From Oleomonas cavernae (GTDB taxonomy: Bacteria > Pseudomonadota > Alphaproteobacteria > Zavarziniales > Zavarziniaceae), in contig NZ_QYUK01000011.1 of NCBI RefSeq assembly GCF_003590945.1, positions 3,566,909 through 3,630,908 of the forward strand: DNA of 64,000 nucleotides, written 5' to 3'. Shown here piece by piece: positions 1-9,110 of this stretch; the stretch's first letter is position 1, and every line of letters begins with the position of its first letter. A program made the position numbers and the translations under genes. A model generated the notes under the pieces. That model was given only the letters and a program-made list of their open reading frames with translations. It made no database searches and was not told where the DNA came from.

Positions 1-828
1 GGCGCCCCAGGGCGATATCGTCGGCGATCAGCGGCACGTCGCCGATGGCGACGCCCAGGCCCTGCTCGGCCACCCGCAGGGCCATGTCCAGGATGGTGAT
101 CACCTGCGCCCGCTCGCCCTTCAGCGTGTCGAGGCCCACCACCTCCAGCCACAGCCGCCAATAGCGGCGATCTTCGCTGGTGTCGATCAGGGTATGGCGG
201 GCCAGGTCGCCCGGGACCTTCAGGGCGGGTTGCCGTCGATCAGCCGGGGCGCCGCCACCGGGATCAGGCGTTCGCCGGCCAGGCGCAGGGCATAGAAGCC
301 GGGCGGCGGCGTCGCCCCATAGTGGACCGCGGCGTCGAAACCGGGCAGGTCGCCGATCTCGTCGGTGGTGATGGTCAGGCGGGCGTCGATGCGCGGGTTT
401 TCCGCCTGGAAGCGCGACAGCCGCGGCATCACCCAGCGCATGCCGAAACTGGGCGGTGCGCCCAGCGCAAGCCTGCCCGGATCGTCATGCAGGGCCGCCG
501 CCGCCTCGGCCATGCGATGGAAGGATTGCGTCAGTACCGGCAGGAATTTCGCCCCCTCGACCGTCAGCACCGCGCCGGTCGCCGTGCGGTGGAACAGGTC
601 GATCCCCAACTGCCCCTCCAAGAGCTTGATCTGGCGGGATATTGCGCCCTGGGTCACGCCCAGTTCGCCCGCCGCTTTCGAGAAGCTCTGCAGGCGCCCG
701 GCCACCTCGAAGGCGCGCAACGCATTCAGCGAGGGCAAGTTGCCGCGACCGATCAACGCACCGACCTCATGAGAAAAGCTGATGAGTTCATGACTAGAAC
801 TCCCTGGCGGCGGCGCCACCCGGGGCAC
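1..828 (-). pseudogene. LysR-family transcriptional regulator (GcvA-like), frameshifted and cut by the window edge
   Basis: The N-terminal half has the LysR winged helix: the start of the domain reads PSLNALRAFEVAGRLQSFSK and is followed by the recognition region GVTQGAISRQIKLLEGQLG. This is the GcvA/AmpR-like branch. The frame stops near 220, but the next frame continues with conserved effector-domain sequence (KVPGDLARHTLIDTSEDRRY) to base 1, so one G:C base seems to be missing near 226. A TTG at 736-738 would give the usual GcvA start (PSLNAL); the ATG at 828 adds 30 unusual residues. It is divergent from the DUF1127 gene 33 bases away. The regulon is unknown. Family call is secure; intactness is uncertain. 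Confidence 0.8.
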
Positions 829-860
829 ATCTTATGCCCACGAGATCAAGGATCAACCCC

Positions 861-1079
861 ATGTCGACCATCGCTTACAAGACCAACACCACCTCCAGCT
901 TCTTCTCGCGCCTCGCCGCCAACATGATCGCTGATCATGCTGCATGGCGGCAGCGCCGCGCCACCCGGCGCGAGCTGAGCCGCCTGGGCGCCACCTCGAA
1001 GCACTTGCTGCGCGATATCGGCATCGAGGTCGTCGAGGCGGAACGCGCCCCGGCCAAGGGCCTGTTCACCCCCTGGTAA
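861..1079 (+). CDS. DUF1127 small protein
   Basis: This 72-residue protein has the YjiS-like DUF1127 region in its C-terminal half (WRQRRATRRELSRLGATSKH, then LLRDIGI). Members are small, arginine-rich proteins; in several alphaproteobacteria they affect RNA turnover and phosphate or carbon metabolism, but the role here is inferred. I chose the ATG at 861 because an AAGGA lies about eight bases upstream; an in-frame ATG at 834 lacks a comparable site. Divergent from the LysR gene. Confidence 0.85.
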   Translation: MSTIAYKTNTTSSFFSRLAANMIADHAAWRQRRATRRELSRLGATSKHLLRDIGIEVVEAERAPAKGLFTPW

Positions 1080-1103
1080 TCCAGGATTGGCGGCCGCGCT
1101 GGT

Positions 1104-1496
1104 TCAGACCAGCGCGGCCTTGACCACGCGGGACAGCCGGGCCAGTTCGATCGGCTTTTCGACCAGGGCGAAGGCGCCCGAATTGGTGGTCAGCGCCGGG
1201 TTCACCCAATGCGGGTTGCCGGTCATCAGGATGATGCGGATGGTGGGATCGCGCCGGTGCATGGCCTGGGCGATCTCGATGCCGTTCCAGCCCGGCAAGT
1301 CGACGTCGAGCACCGCCAGATCCGGCCGCTCCTTGCGCAGGGCCGCCGACAGGCTGGGCCCATCGCCCGCCTGCATGACGCGGTAGCCCATCGACTCGAA
1401 ATACTCCGACAGTTCTTCGCGCAGGGCGTGGTGATCGTCCAGCACCAGGATGACCTTCTGGGCGGTCTGTCCGCCATGGGAACCGGGCGCCACCAT
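1104..1496 (-). CDS. Single-domain response regulator (CheY-like receiver)
   Basis: A stand-alone receiver domain of about 130 residues with no output domain. The acidic pocket (VILVLDDHH), the phospho-acceptor aspartate in LAVLDVDLPGWNG, the conserved threonine in ILMTGNP and the lysine in LVEKPIE are all present and correctly spaced. It probably takes phosphate from a histidine kinase encoded elsewhere; no kinase is adjacent. The ATG at 1496 has a GAGGG upstream; an ATG at 1532 would add 12 residues with no family similarity. Confidence 0.85.
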   Translation of the reverse strand: MVAPGSHGGQTAQKVILVLDDHHALREELSEYFESMGYRVMQAGDGPSLSAALRKERPDLAVLDVDLPGWNGIEIAQAMHRRDPTIRIILMTGNPHWVNPALTTNSGAFALVEKPIELARLSRVVKAALV

Positions 1497-1696
1497 CACA
1501 ACCCTCACGATCTGCTCGGGGCCGGGGCGCAACGGCGGCGCCGACCTTGGTTAAAGGCAACCACGCAACGCCCGCCTCAGGCAATCGCGACTAGTCCCAA
1601 CCATTTGAAAACAAACCGTTTTTGGGAGTATTCAGGGGTCTGCGCCAGCGCCAGACGACCGCACTTCAGCTTAAACCCGAAGGCCTTAACAAGAGC

Positions 1697-2731
1697 TTAA
1701 AACCAGCCGCGCCATTTGATGAACAGATAAGGCACCACCCCGGTTGCAACCATCAGCAGCAGCGCCACCGGATAGCCCCAGGGCCAGCCCAGTTCCGGCA
1801 TGTCGTTGAAATTCATGCCGTAGACCGTGCCGATCAGGGTCGGCGGCAGGAAGATCGTGGCCACGATCGACATGACCTTGTTGATCGCGCTCTGGCGCAT
1901 GGTGATGGTGCCCAGCGTCGCGTCGAGCAGGATCTGCACCCGCTGGAAGGTGTGGTCGGCAGTGCGCTCCAGCCCCGCCAGGTCGCGGTCGATCAGGTCG
2001 ATGCGGCGGCGGTGTTCGGGGGTGAAGTCGTGGCGCGACATCTCGCCCAGGAATTCGGGCAGCGGGTCCATCCAGCCGATGGCATAGAGCCCGACCGCCA
2101 CCTTGTCGCCCAGCTTGCCGATCTGGCGCAGGATCGCCTGAAGGTGCAGGTCCAGCCGCCGGCCGTGGCCGACCAGATTGCCCGACGCCATGAACACCCG
2201 CCGCGACAGGGGCGCCAGTTCCCGGCCGATGGCCTCGATCATGTCGGCCATATGGTCGACCCCCGCCTCGAGCAGGCCGACCAGGGTATCTTCCGCGCAC
2301 TCGATCTCGCCCGGGTCGCGCTCGATCAGCGCATCGGCGAACTGCTTGAAGGCGTTGGGCTCGTAGTCGCGCACCGTGATCAGCAGGTCGGCGGTCAGCA
2401 CGAAGGCCGTGGGCTTGGCCGAGAGATGGCCCATGGCATCGGCGACCAGCAGCGGCACCACCAGCAGCAGCGACTGGCCGCGCCGGCGGAAGCGCTGGCT
2501 GGCGGCGATGTTCTGCATGGCCTGGGCGCTGGGCAGGCGGATACCGGTCCATTCCTCGACCAGGCGGCGATCCTCGTCGTCGGGGGCGACCATGTCGATC
2601 CAGATCAGCCCATCGGGCTTCTGGGTGCCCGGCACCAGGCCCAGGGCCACCACCGCCCCGTCCACCGGCGCATAGGCGACGACACTGCGCCGCGCGGGTT
2701 CGGTCGTGTCTGGATGAAGCAAACGGTCCAT
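1697..2731 (-). CDS. CorA/ZntB-family divalent cation transporter
   Basis: A 344-residue inner-membrane channel or transporter. The signature YGMNFNDMPE follows the first C-terminal transmembrane segment, a second segment follows, and the protein ends with the basic tail IKWRGWF typical of CorA/ZntB. The long N-terminal part is the cytosolic funnel domain. Substrate (Mg2+, Co2+ or Zn2+) cannot be told from sequence; the absence of strong CorA-specific features leaves ZntB possible. I chose the ATG at 2731 because the upstream extension to 2812 overlaps the HAD gene and is not conserved-looking. It lies 28 bases after the HAD gene and is probably co-transcribed. Confidence 0.85.
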   Translation of the reverse strand: MDRLLHPDTTEPARRSVVAYAPVDGAVVALGLVPGTQKPDGLIWIDMVAPDDEDRRLVEEWTGIRLPSAQAMQNIAASQRFRRRGQSLLLVVPLLVADAMGHLSAKPTAFVLTADLLITVRDYEPNAFKQFADALIERDPGEIECAEDTLVGLLEAGVDHMADMIEAIGRELAPLSRRVFMASGNLVGHGRRLDLHLQAILRQIGKLGDKVAVGLYAIGWMDPLPEFLGEMSRHDFTPEHRRRIDLIDRDLAGLERTADHTFQRVQILLDATLGTITMRQSAINKVMSIVATIFLPPTLIGTVYGMNFNDMPELGWPWGYPVALLLMVATGVVPYLFIKWRGWF

Positions 2732-2759
2732 GGCGGCAGTGTGCTCCCAACCCCCACCC

Positions 2760-3398
2760 TCAGAGAAGCCCCTTGCGGGCAAGCTCCTGGGCCAGGCCTT
2801 CGGGCCCGGCAAAGTGATGAACCTGGAAACCCAGCGCGGCGGCGGCGGCCACGTTGGCGGCCAGATCGTCGATGAACAGGGTTGTGGCCGGGGTAATCCC
2901 GAAACGCTCGATGCTCAGGCGAAAGATCGCCGGGTCGGGCTTGGCCAGCTTCTCGATGCCCGAGACCAGGACAGCGCGAAAGCGCCCAAGGAAGGGGAAC
3001 TGGGCCAGGCCCTGTGCCCATTTGTCGCCGGGGTAGTTGGTGATGGCGAACAGGGGCATGCCGCGCGCATCGAGTGCTTCCAGCAGGCGGACCGTGCCCT
3101 CGATCGGCCCGCGGAACATGGCGGGCCATTCGGCGTCCCAGGCGGCGATCAGCGCGGCCTGGCCGGGATGCCGGGCCGCCAGGGCGCGGACATTGTCGGC
3201 CATGGGCACGCCGGCATCGCAGCGGGTGTGCCAGGCCATGGAGCAGACGTCGGCGAGGAACCGCTCCATCGCCGCGCGGTCATCCTCGAAGTATTTCTGG
3301 TAGAGGTAGCGCGGGTCCCAGTCGATCAGGACCTTGCCGAGGTCGAAGACGACCGCGGCAACCGGCGGTGAATCGGGCACCAGGGGGCGGCCGCTCAT
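2760..3398 (-). CDS. HAD-superfamily phosphatase/dehalogenase-like hydrolase
   Basis: A 212-residue HAD hydrolase with motif I VVFDLGKVLIDWDP, motif II threonine in AITNYPGDKW, motif III lysine in EKLAKPDPAIF and motif IV FIDDLAAN. The cap region lies between motifs I and II, as in subfamily IA. It resembles sugar-phosphate phosphatases such as YihX and also (S)-2-haloacid dehalogenases; the second aspartate of DxD is glycine, as in YihX-type members. Substrate unknown. First gene of a likely two-gene unit with the CorA-like gene. Confidence 0.85.
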   Translation of the reverse strand: MSGRPLVPDSPPVAAVVFDLGKVLIDWDPRYLYQKYFEDDRAAMERFLADVCSMAWHTRCDAGVPMADNVRALAARHPGQAALIAAWDAEWPAMFRGPIEGTVRLLEALDARGMPLFAITNYPGDKWAQGLAQFPFLGRFRAVLVSGIEKLAKPDPAIFRLSIERFGITPATTLFIDDLAANVAAAAALGFQVHHFAGPEGLAQELARKGLL

Positions 3399-3427
3399 GC
3401 GTCGCCCCGGCCGCTCACCGCGTCAGA

Positions 3428-3553
3428 TCAGCCCTGGCGGGCCTTATAGCGCGGCTGCGTCTTGTTGATGATGTAGACCCGGCCACGACGACGGATCACG
3501 CGGCAATCGCGGTGACGGGTCTTGAGGGTCTTCAGCGAATTGACGATCTTCAT
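3428..3553 (-). CDS. rpmJ: 50S ribosomal protein L36, alphaproteobacterial type
   Basis: A 41-residue basic protein, [20 protein letters not shown] and then [20 protein letters not shown], which matches L36 of the type without the zinc-binding cysteines (only one cysteine remains). It binds 23S rRNA in the large subunit. The start is the last in-frame ATG before the conserved MKI. It stands alone between the HAD gene and a divergent TetR gene, as often seen in alphaproteobacteria. Confidence 0.95.
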   Translation of the reverse strand: MKIVNSLKTLKTRHRDCRVIRRRGRVYIINKTQPRYKARQG

Positions 3554-3767
3554 GACAACCAACCCAGGGCCAGTGGCCCAAAATACGAGACGGCGCCCGA
3601 AAGCGCCGAAGTGAGGCCGGACCATAGGGGCGGTCCCCGCCAATGTCAATCGAGCCAAGCGGGAAATCATCGAGAATGTGGAAGCGGAAAGCGGGCTTCC
3701 GGGTCCCTCGTCTTGTCCCGCCCGGTCGGCTATAAGCGGCCTCGATGGCAAGAGTGGCGACATTGCG

Positions 3768-4370
3768 ATGACCCTGACGCCCCCCCTCGGCGGCGAAGTT
3801 GCGGCCCGGCGCGAAGCTGTGGTCAAGGCGGCCCTCGCCTTTGTCGGCGAGAGCGGGCTGGAGGCCTTGAGCGCGCGCAGCCTGGCCAAGCAATGCGGCA
3901 TCTCCACCATGGCGATCTATTCGCTGTTCGGCGGCATGCCCGGCCTTTACGAAGCCCTGGCGGCGCGCGCGACCGACCTGATGAACGCCTATATCCTGGA
4001 CGCCAACACGGCGCTGCCGCCGCTCGATCGCCTGCGCGGCTTCGCCCGGGCCTACCGCCTCTTCGCCCTCGAGCACCCGGCCGCCTTCGAGCTGCTGACC
4101 CGGCGCGGCCATTCGCTGGTCGTCGCCATGCGCGACCGGCCGTCCTATGCCGCCTATCTCGCTGCCATCGAACAGGGCAAAGCCGAGGGCCTGTTCCGGC
4201 CCGAACTCGACGCCGGCGAATTCGGCGACATCCTGTGGGCCGCCGCCCACGGCATGCTGACCTTCGAGCTGTCCGGCACCTATCCCGCCGCCGCCGACCA
4301 CGAAGCTCGCATGATGCGCGGCTTCGACCTGCTGCTGGTCACCGGAATGTCGCCGGATCGGTATAAATAA
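3768..4370 (+). CDS. TetR-family transcriptional regulator (TetR/AcrR with WHG domain)
   Basis: A 200-residue repressor-type protein. The helix-turn-helix is at about residues 15-60 ([20 protein letters not shown] followed by FGG), and the C-terminal ligand domain contains the hydrophobic [12 protein letters not shown] helix typical of the WHG-type. It ends 75 bases before the desaturase-reductase gene on the same strand and a 13-bp palindrome overlaps its stop codon, so it probably controls that gene. The ATG at 3768 places the helix-turn-helix at the usual distance from the N terminus. Confidence 0.85.
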   Translation: MTLTPPLGGEVAARREAVVKAALAFVGESGLEALSARSLAKQCGISTMAIYSLFGGMPGLYEALAARATDLMNAYILDANTALPPLDRLRGFARAYRLFALEHPAAFELLTRRGHSLVVAMRDRPSYAAYLAAIEQGKAEGLFRPELDAGEFGDILWAAAHGMLTFELSGTYPAAADHEARMMRGFDLLLVTGMSPDRYK

Positions 4371-4379
4371 CACTGTTAT
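4367..4379. promoter_or_regulatory. Candidate TetR operator, 13-bp palindrome
   Basis: ATAACACTGTTAT is a palindrome around a central C, overlapping the TAA stop of the TetR gene and 66 bases before the start of the desaturase-reductase gene. A second degenerate TAACACCGTAATA follows at 4379. Position and symmetry suggest a TetR-type operator; binding is inferred. Confidence 0.4.
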
Positions 4380-4444
4380 AACACCGTAATACCCTCCATA
4401 GTGAGAACCGAGCCGCCCAACGCGGCCATCGGGAGGAAGCGGTC

Positions 4445-6292
4445 ATGAGCACGGTCGAGGGGGATTGGGACCTGGTCGGGCGTCTGCGGGGCGAGACGCG
4501 GCTTGCCGAATTGCATCGCCTGCCCTTGCTGCCGATGCCGACCCTCGGCCTCATGGCGGGCTGCTACAGCGCCTTCGCCCTGGTTTCCTGGGCCTGGCTC
4601 GCCGGCCTGCTGCCCGGGTGGCTCTCGGTCCCGCTGGCGGCGCCGCTGTTCTATGCCGCCTTCACCGTGCTGCACGACGGCACCCACCGCGCCATCTCGC
4701 GAAGCCCGGTCCTGAACGAGGTCATCGCAACCTTGGGCGGCCAGCTCCTGCTGCCGGGGATGGAGGTCGCGGTCTACCGCATCCTCCATCTCGAACACCA
4801 CAAGCATACCGGCGAGCTGCACGACGATCCCGACGACATCCTGGTGATCGCGCCGAAGTGGACCCTGCCCTTCATGCTCGGTTTCGTCGACGTGGTCTGG
4901 TTCGCTTGGTACTTGCGCCGGATCGAGCGCTTCGCGGTGCGCCAGAACCTCCGCTTCTTCGCCGGCTTCGCGCTGTTCGCGGCCTGGCATGTCGCCTGGA
5001 TCGCATCGCCCTATGCCTACGAATGGCTGATCCTGTGGTTCCTGCCGATGCGCCTCGGCCTCGTCATCACGGCCTATCTCTTCGCCCACATCCAGCACCC
5101 GCCCGAAGTCGTGCAGCGCGACCGGCCGCTCCATGCAACGGCCATGATCACGCGCCACCCGCTGACGCGCCTCTTCATGCTCGGACAAAGCGCCCATCTG
5201 ATCCATCACCTCTATCCCCAGCTCCCCTTCTACCGGCTGGAGGCGGGCTGGGACGCCGTGGCGGGGGCATTGACCGCCCACGACCTGTTCTGGCGCGGCA
5301 TCGGCGGCAGCGTGAAGCGCTTCGTTCCGCCGCCCTCGCCGGCCGAGCGCCATTGGATCGCCGCCCGCGTGGCCGAGGTCGAGGTCCAGACGCCGAGCAT
5401 CACGAGCTTCGTCCTCGAAGCGGCGGACGGCGGCCCGTTGCCCGCCTTCGCGGCCGGCGCCCATATCGACCTCCGCCTGGCCTCGGGCGTGGTCCGGCAA
5501 TATTCGCTGGTCGGCAGGCCCGGCGCGGCGGCGGCCTATCGGATCGCGGTGAAGCGCGACGACGCGGGCCGCGGCGGGTCCTGCGAAGTCCATCGCACAT
5601 TGGTGCCGGGGGCCCGGCTCGACATCGGCCGGCCGCGCAACCATTTCCCGCTTCGGCCCGGCAGCAGCCGGGCGGTGCTGGTCGCGGGCGGCATCGGCCT
5701 CACGCCGCTGCTGGCCATGGCCGCGGCAATGGCGGCGGAACACCGCGACTTCGTGCTGCATGTCTGCGCCCGCAGCCGCGCCGAACTGCCCTTCGCCGCC
5801 TGGTTCGACCAGGCGCCCTTCGCCGGCCGCACGCGGATCCACCTGGACGACGGCGCCCGTTTCGACCCCGCCCGCGACCTGGGCGCGCCCGGGGCCGGCG
5901 ACCAGCTCTACCTCTGCGGGCCGGCCGGCTTCATGGCCTGGGCGAAGGGGGCCGCGGCCGGCCTCGGCTGGCCTGCCGAGGCGGTCTTCTGGGAAGATTT
6001 CACCCCCGCCGGCGGGCTGGGCGACGCCTTCACCGTGGAACTGGCCAAGTCGCGGCGGGTAATCGACGTGGCTGCCGGGCAGAGCATCGTCGAAGCCCTG
6101 GAAGCCAGGCGCCTGCCGACCGAGACCCTGTGCCGCCAGGGCGTCTGCGGCACCTGCCGCTGCAAGGTCCTGGCCGGCACGATCGAGCATCGCGACAGCG
6201 TCCTTACGCCCGAGGAACGGGCGGTGGGCGACCAGATGATGGCTTGCGTCTCCCGCGCGCCGAAAGGCGAGCGCCTGGTGCTCGATCTCTGA
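4445..6292 (+). CDS. Fusion of membrane fatty-acid desaturase/hydroxylase with ferredoxin reductase and [2Fe-2S] ferredoxin
   Basis: A 615-residue three-part enzyme. Residues about 1-280 are a membrane di-iron desaturase/hydroxylase with histidine boxes HDGTH, HLEHHKHTG and HLIHHLYP and several transmembrane stretches. Residues about 295-520 are a flavin/NAD(P)H reductase of the phthalate-dioxygenase-reductase/VanB type (RQYSLVG for flavin, VAGGIGLTPLLAM for nucleotide). The C-terminal 85 residues are a plant-type [2Fe-2S] ferredoxin with CRQGVCGTCRC and the distal cysteine in MMACVSR. Electrons would thus flow from NAD(P)H to the di-iron site within one chain. The substrate (lipid, alkane or aromatic side chain) is unknown. 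It is preceded by a TetR gene and a palindrome. Confidence 0.85.
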   Translation: MSTVEGDWDLVGRLRGETRLAELHRLPLLPMPTLGLMAGCYSAFALVSWAWLAGLLPGWLSVPLAAPLFYAAFTVLHDGTHRAISRSPVLNEVIATLGGQLLLPGMEVAVYRILHLEHHKHTGELHDDPDDILVIAPKWTLPFMLGFVDVVWFAWYLRRIERFAVRQNLRFFAGFALFAAWHVAWIASPYAYEWLILWFLPMRLGLVITAYLFAHIQHPPEVVQRDRPLHATAMITRHPLTRLFMLGQSAHLIHHLYPQLPFYRLEAGWDAVAGALTAHDLFWRGIGGSVKRFVPPPSPAERHWIAARVAEVEVQTPSITSFVLEAADGGPLPAFAAGAHIDLRLASGVVRQYSLVGRPGAAAAYRIAVKRDDAGRGGSCEVHRTLVPGARLDIGRPRNHFPLRPGSSRAVLVAGGIGLTPLLAMAAAMAAEHRDFVLHVCARSRAELPFAAWFDQAPFAGRTRIHLDDGARFDPARDLGAPGAGDQLYLCGPAGFMAWAKGAAAGLGWPAEAVFWEDFTPAGGLGDAFTVELAKSRRVIDVAAGQSIVEALEARRLPTETLCRQGVCGTCRCKVLAGTIEHRDSVLTPEERAVGDQMMACVSRAPKGERLVLDL

Positions 6293-6387
6293 TCAGCCGG
6301 TCCGAGCGGGTCGTGAACGCTTTGTCCGAATGGATGACGGATCAGTGCAGGGCAGGCCCGATCCTCTGATTGGCATGTCAGCCCAAC

Positions 6388-7545
6388 TCACGCCGTCTTG
6401 TCGAAGCAGCCAAGCGGGGCGACGCCGTTGACCAGGATGCGCACCAGTTCGGCCTGCCGGGTGACCCCGGTCTTGGAGAACATCGAGCGCAGGTGGGCGC
6501 GGGCGGTGTTGTAGCGGATGTTGAGCTGTGCCGCCGCCTCTTCCAGGCTTTCGCCCTTGGCGAGCTGCATGGCCAGGGCCGATTCGGCCTGGGTGAAGCC
6601 GAAGAGCTGCTTGAGGATGGCGGGATCGGTGCGCACGCCGTTCTCGGGATCGCGGATGAACACGGTCGCCCCGGTGCGCCAGCGGTCGCCCACCTTGGCC
6701 CCTAAGCGGATACCGCCCACCACCACGCCCAGGTCGCGGGCGCCCGAGGCCCTAGTGATCGAAACCGCCTGGGCGTGGCGCGGTTCGTTGGCGTTCTCGC
6801 CGCTCAAGGCCGCGCGGATCAGGGTCTGCAGGGCACGGTCGTCCTGGGTCGAGACGGCGCGCATGGTGCCGTTCACCAGGGTGATGCCGTCGCGCCGCTT
6901 CAGGAGGTCGGCGGCGATGGCGTTCATCACCAGCACCTTGCCGTTCTGGTCCAGCACGATGCCGCCCACCGCCAGCCGGTCCATGGCATCGGAATAGATC
7001 TGGTTGACGATTTCCGACTGGGCCAGGCGCGAGCGGATTTCCAGCGCCCGGGCGAAATGCGGCGCGATCAGGGAGATCAGCCGCTCCTCCTCCTTCACGA
7101 AGGGCTCGGAGCCCCGCGTGCGCATCACGCGGATGAAGCAGTCGAGGTTTTCCAGGCTGCAGACCCAGGCGCCCATGTAGTGGTTGATGTCGGAAATCTC
7201 GAGCAACTCGTTGAACTTGCCGTATTCCGAGCGATTGAGGGTGAGCCAGTCGTTGATCGTGTAGACCTCGCCCAGCCTGGTTTCCACATTGGGCCGGTAC
7301 TTCTGGTATTCGCTTTCGTACTGGACGAATTCGTCGAAGGCGATGGGGCCGACGTTGATCGTCGCCTCCTGGCGCAGCGCCGTCTTGGCCACGATCGACA
7401 GGGTGACGAACTTGGCATCCAGATATTCGCGCAGGAGTTCCAGGCTCTCCTTCCAGGACACATCCTCGAACGAACCCTGATAGATCTGCCCGATCAGCAG
7501 GCTGAGCTTTTCCTGCGACGGGCCTTCGGGTTGCGATTCCACCAT
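6388..7545 (-). CDS. LuxR-family transcriptional regulator with PAS-like sensor region
   Basis: A 385-residue regulator. The C-terminal 65 residues are a LuxR/GerE helix-turn-helix (FGFTQAESALAMQLAKGESL, EEAAAQLNIRYNTARAHLRS MFSKTGV). The middle (MDRLAVGGIVLDQNGKVLVM) looks like a PAS fold, and the N-terminal region is uncharacterised. I chose the ATG at 7545 (MVESQPEG); the longer start at 7614 adds low-complexity arginine-rich residues. It is divergent from the AveC-like gene, 342 bases away, so it may regulate that gene; the signal is unknown. Confidence 0.8.
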   Translation of the reverse strand: MVESQPEGPSQEKLSLLIGQIYQGSFEDVSWKESLELLREYLDAKFVTLSIVAKTALRQEATINVGPIAFDEFVQYESEYQKYRPNVETRLGEVYTINDWLTLNRSEYGKFNELLEISDINHYMGAWVCSLENLDCFIRVMRTRGSEPFVKEEERLISLIAPHFARALEIRSRLAQSEIVNQIYSDAMDRLAVGGIVLDQNGKVLVMNAIAADLLKRRDGITLVNGTMRAVSTQDDRALQTLIRAALSGENANEPRHAQAVSITRASGARDLGVVVGGIRLGAKVGDRWRTGATVFIRDPENGVRTDPAILKQLFGFTQAESALAMQLAKGESLEEAAAQLNIRYNTARAHLRSMFSKTGVTRQAELVRILVNGVAPLGCFDKTA

Positions 7546-7887
7546 ATCGAGCCTCGTAAACGTCGAACGCTGTGCCGACCGGCCGCCAGGGCCGCCACGA
7601 TCCACCCGGTTCAAGATGCGACGGCATGCCGACAGGGGCAGGCCCGACCCGGTTCAGTCGTCTCTGGGGATGTCTCCCTTGGGACGTCGCGGCCTCCACG
7701 CCTGCCGACGGCCCGGCGGGATTTCCCCGCTTTCCTCCACGCCTCGCGGCTCATCCCCCAATTGGACGACGGCCCGACGGCTTTCCTTGGGCAAACTCTA
7801 GCATGTGTCTCGCAATGTGAACAATTCCGTGACCGTCCCGTTTCGGGTGGGGTGAAACCAGCGGAAAGCGAGCCTTTGGGGGAAACG
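7546..7887. other. Divergent intergenic region between the LuxR and AveC-like genes
   Basis: This 342-base stretch has no credible gene; frames through it are read-through of neighbours. It presumably holds the promoters for both divergent genes. A GGGGGAAAC ribosome-binding region lies immediately before the AveC-like ATG. I do not see a clear palindrome. Confidence 0.4.
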
Positions 7888-8925
7888 ATGGCGAGCATCA
7901 GCGCGAGCACCGGCACACCGGCGGCCCAGGCCCGGCCGATCCTGTGGTGGGGTACCCTGGGCGCGGGTTTCCTGGCGCTGCAGCTCTACATTCTCACCGC
8001 CTGGATCCTGTCGGACGACTTCAAGCCGGTCGCCCCCGGCCCCGATGCGCTGTCGCCCATCGGCACGATCACCATGTGGGGCGTGGCCATCACCTTCGTC
8101 GGCGCCGCCATCGGCGGGCTGGCCTGGATCGGCTGGACCCTGGTCCGGGAGCGGGCCTTGAGCACCACGCAGATCCTGATGGTCGGCTGCTGGACCTGCC
8201 TGTGGCAGGATGCGACCATCAACCTGCTGCGCCCGGTGGCGCTCTACAACACCCACTACCCCAACATGGGCAGCTGGGCCGAGCACATCCCCTTCTGGTT
8301 CAGCCCCCACGGCGTCTTGAACGCCCAGCCGCTGACCTTCCAGTCCAGCCTGTACCTGGTGATGATCCCGACCTGGGTGCTGACCGCCTATGGGGTCATG
8401 AAGCTTGCCCGGCGCCTGTGGCCGCGCCTGGTGGCCCCGCAATTGTTCCTGATCGCGATGGCCTTCATCACCGTGGCCCAGACCGGGGCCGAGGTGGCGA
8501 TGGTGCGGGGCGAGATCTTCGCCTATGGCGGCGCCATTCACGCGCTCTCGGTGTTTCCCGGCACGCGCTGGCAATTCCCGGTCTACGGCGCCTTCCTGTG
8601 GTCGATCGGCACGGTCGCCCTGGGTGCCTTGCTGTTCTGGCGCGACCAGGCGGGGCGCACCGCGGTCGAGCAGGGCATCGAGCGGCTGGATCTGGGCCGG
8701 GGCGCGAGCAACGGCTTGCGCTGCCTTGCCATGGCTGGTGCTGCCAATCTGGCGATTCTCGCCTATTACCTGCCTTTCATGTTCATCTCGCTCTATTCCG
8801 ATCCCTGGCCGACCGATTTTCCCAGCTATTTCACCAACGGCATCTGCGGTGCCGGCACCGGCTATGCCTGCCCCGATCCCGCCCTGCCGATTCCCAGCCA
8901 TCTGGTCCCCCCGGCGCCGTTGTAA
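7888..8925 (+). CDS. AveC-like spirocyclase-family membrane protein
   Basis: A 345-residue polytopic membrane protein with about seven hydrophobic segments. Features such as LMVGCWTCLWQDATINLLRP, PNMGSWAEHIPFW, and the C-terminal NGICGAGTGYACPDP match the spirocyclase AveC family, named for the enzyme that makes the spiroketal of avermectin. Proteobacterial members have no assigned substrate and lie in steroid/lipid-type clusters, so cyclase activity here is inference. The start at 7888 follows a GGGGGA site. It sits between a LuxR gene and a DUF1329 gene, which suggests use or modification of a hydrophobic compound. Confidence 0.75.
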   Translation: MASISASTGTPAAQARPILWWGTLGAGFLALQLYILTAWILSDDFKPVAPGPDALSPIGTITMWGVAITFVGAAIGGLAWIGWTLVRERALSTTQILMVGCWTCLWQDATINLLRPVALYNTHYPNMGSWAEHIPFWFSPHGVLNAQPLTFQSSLYLVMIPTWVLTAYGVMKLARRLWPRLVAPQLFLIAMAFITVAQTGAEVAMVRGEIFAYGGAIHALSVFPGTRWQFPVYGAFLWSIGTVALGALLFWRDQAGRTAVEQGIERLDLGRGASNGLRCLAMAGAANLAILAYYLPFMFISLYSDPWPTDFPSYFTNGICGAGTGYACPDPALPIPSHLVPPAPL

Positions 8926-9110
8926 CCCAAGGATTTCAACCGTTCCGGGACAAGCCGCGCAGCGCCGTGGCGCCGGGAAAAATTTCGCCCAATCCTGACT
9001 CAACGGCCCAAACAGGTCGAATAGAGCCTAAGCTCTATAAGGAGGCGCGCACAAAATGACGCGCCGCATGCCGCATGGCCCTCGGGCCTGACGGATAGGG
9101 GGGAACAGTC

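Noticed and set aside
1622-2875. 417-residue open frame on the plus strand
   Set aside because: Antisense to the CorA-like gene; low-complexity composition typical of GC-rich shadows.
4376-6190. 604-residue open frame on the minus strand
   Set aside because: Shadow of the desaturase-reductase fusion; histidine/glycine/arginine-rich and without any motif.
6775-8925. 716-residue reading of the AveC-like gene
   Set aside because: The first 370 residues run antisense through the LuxR gene; the real start at 7888 has a ribosome-binding site.
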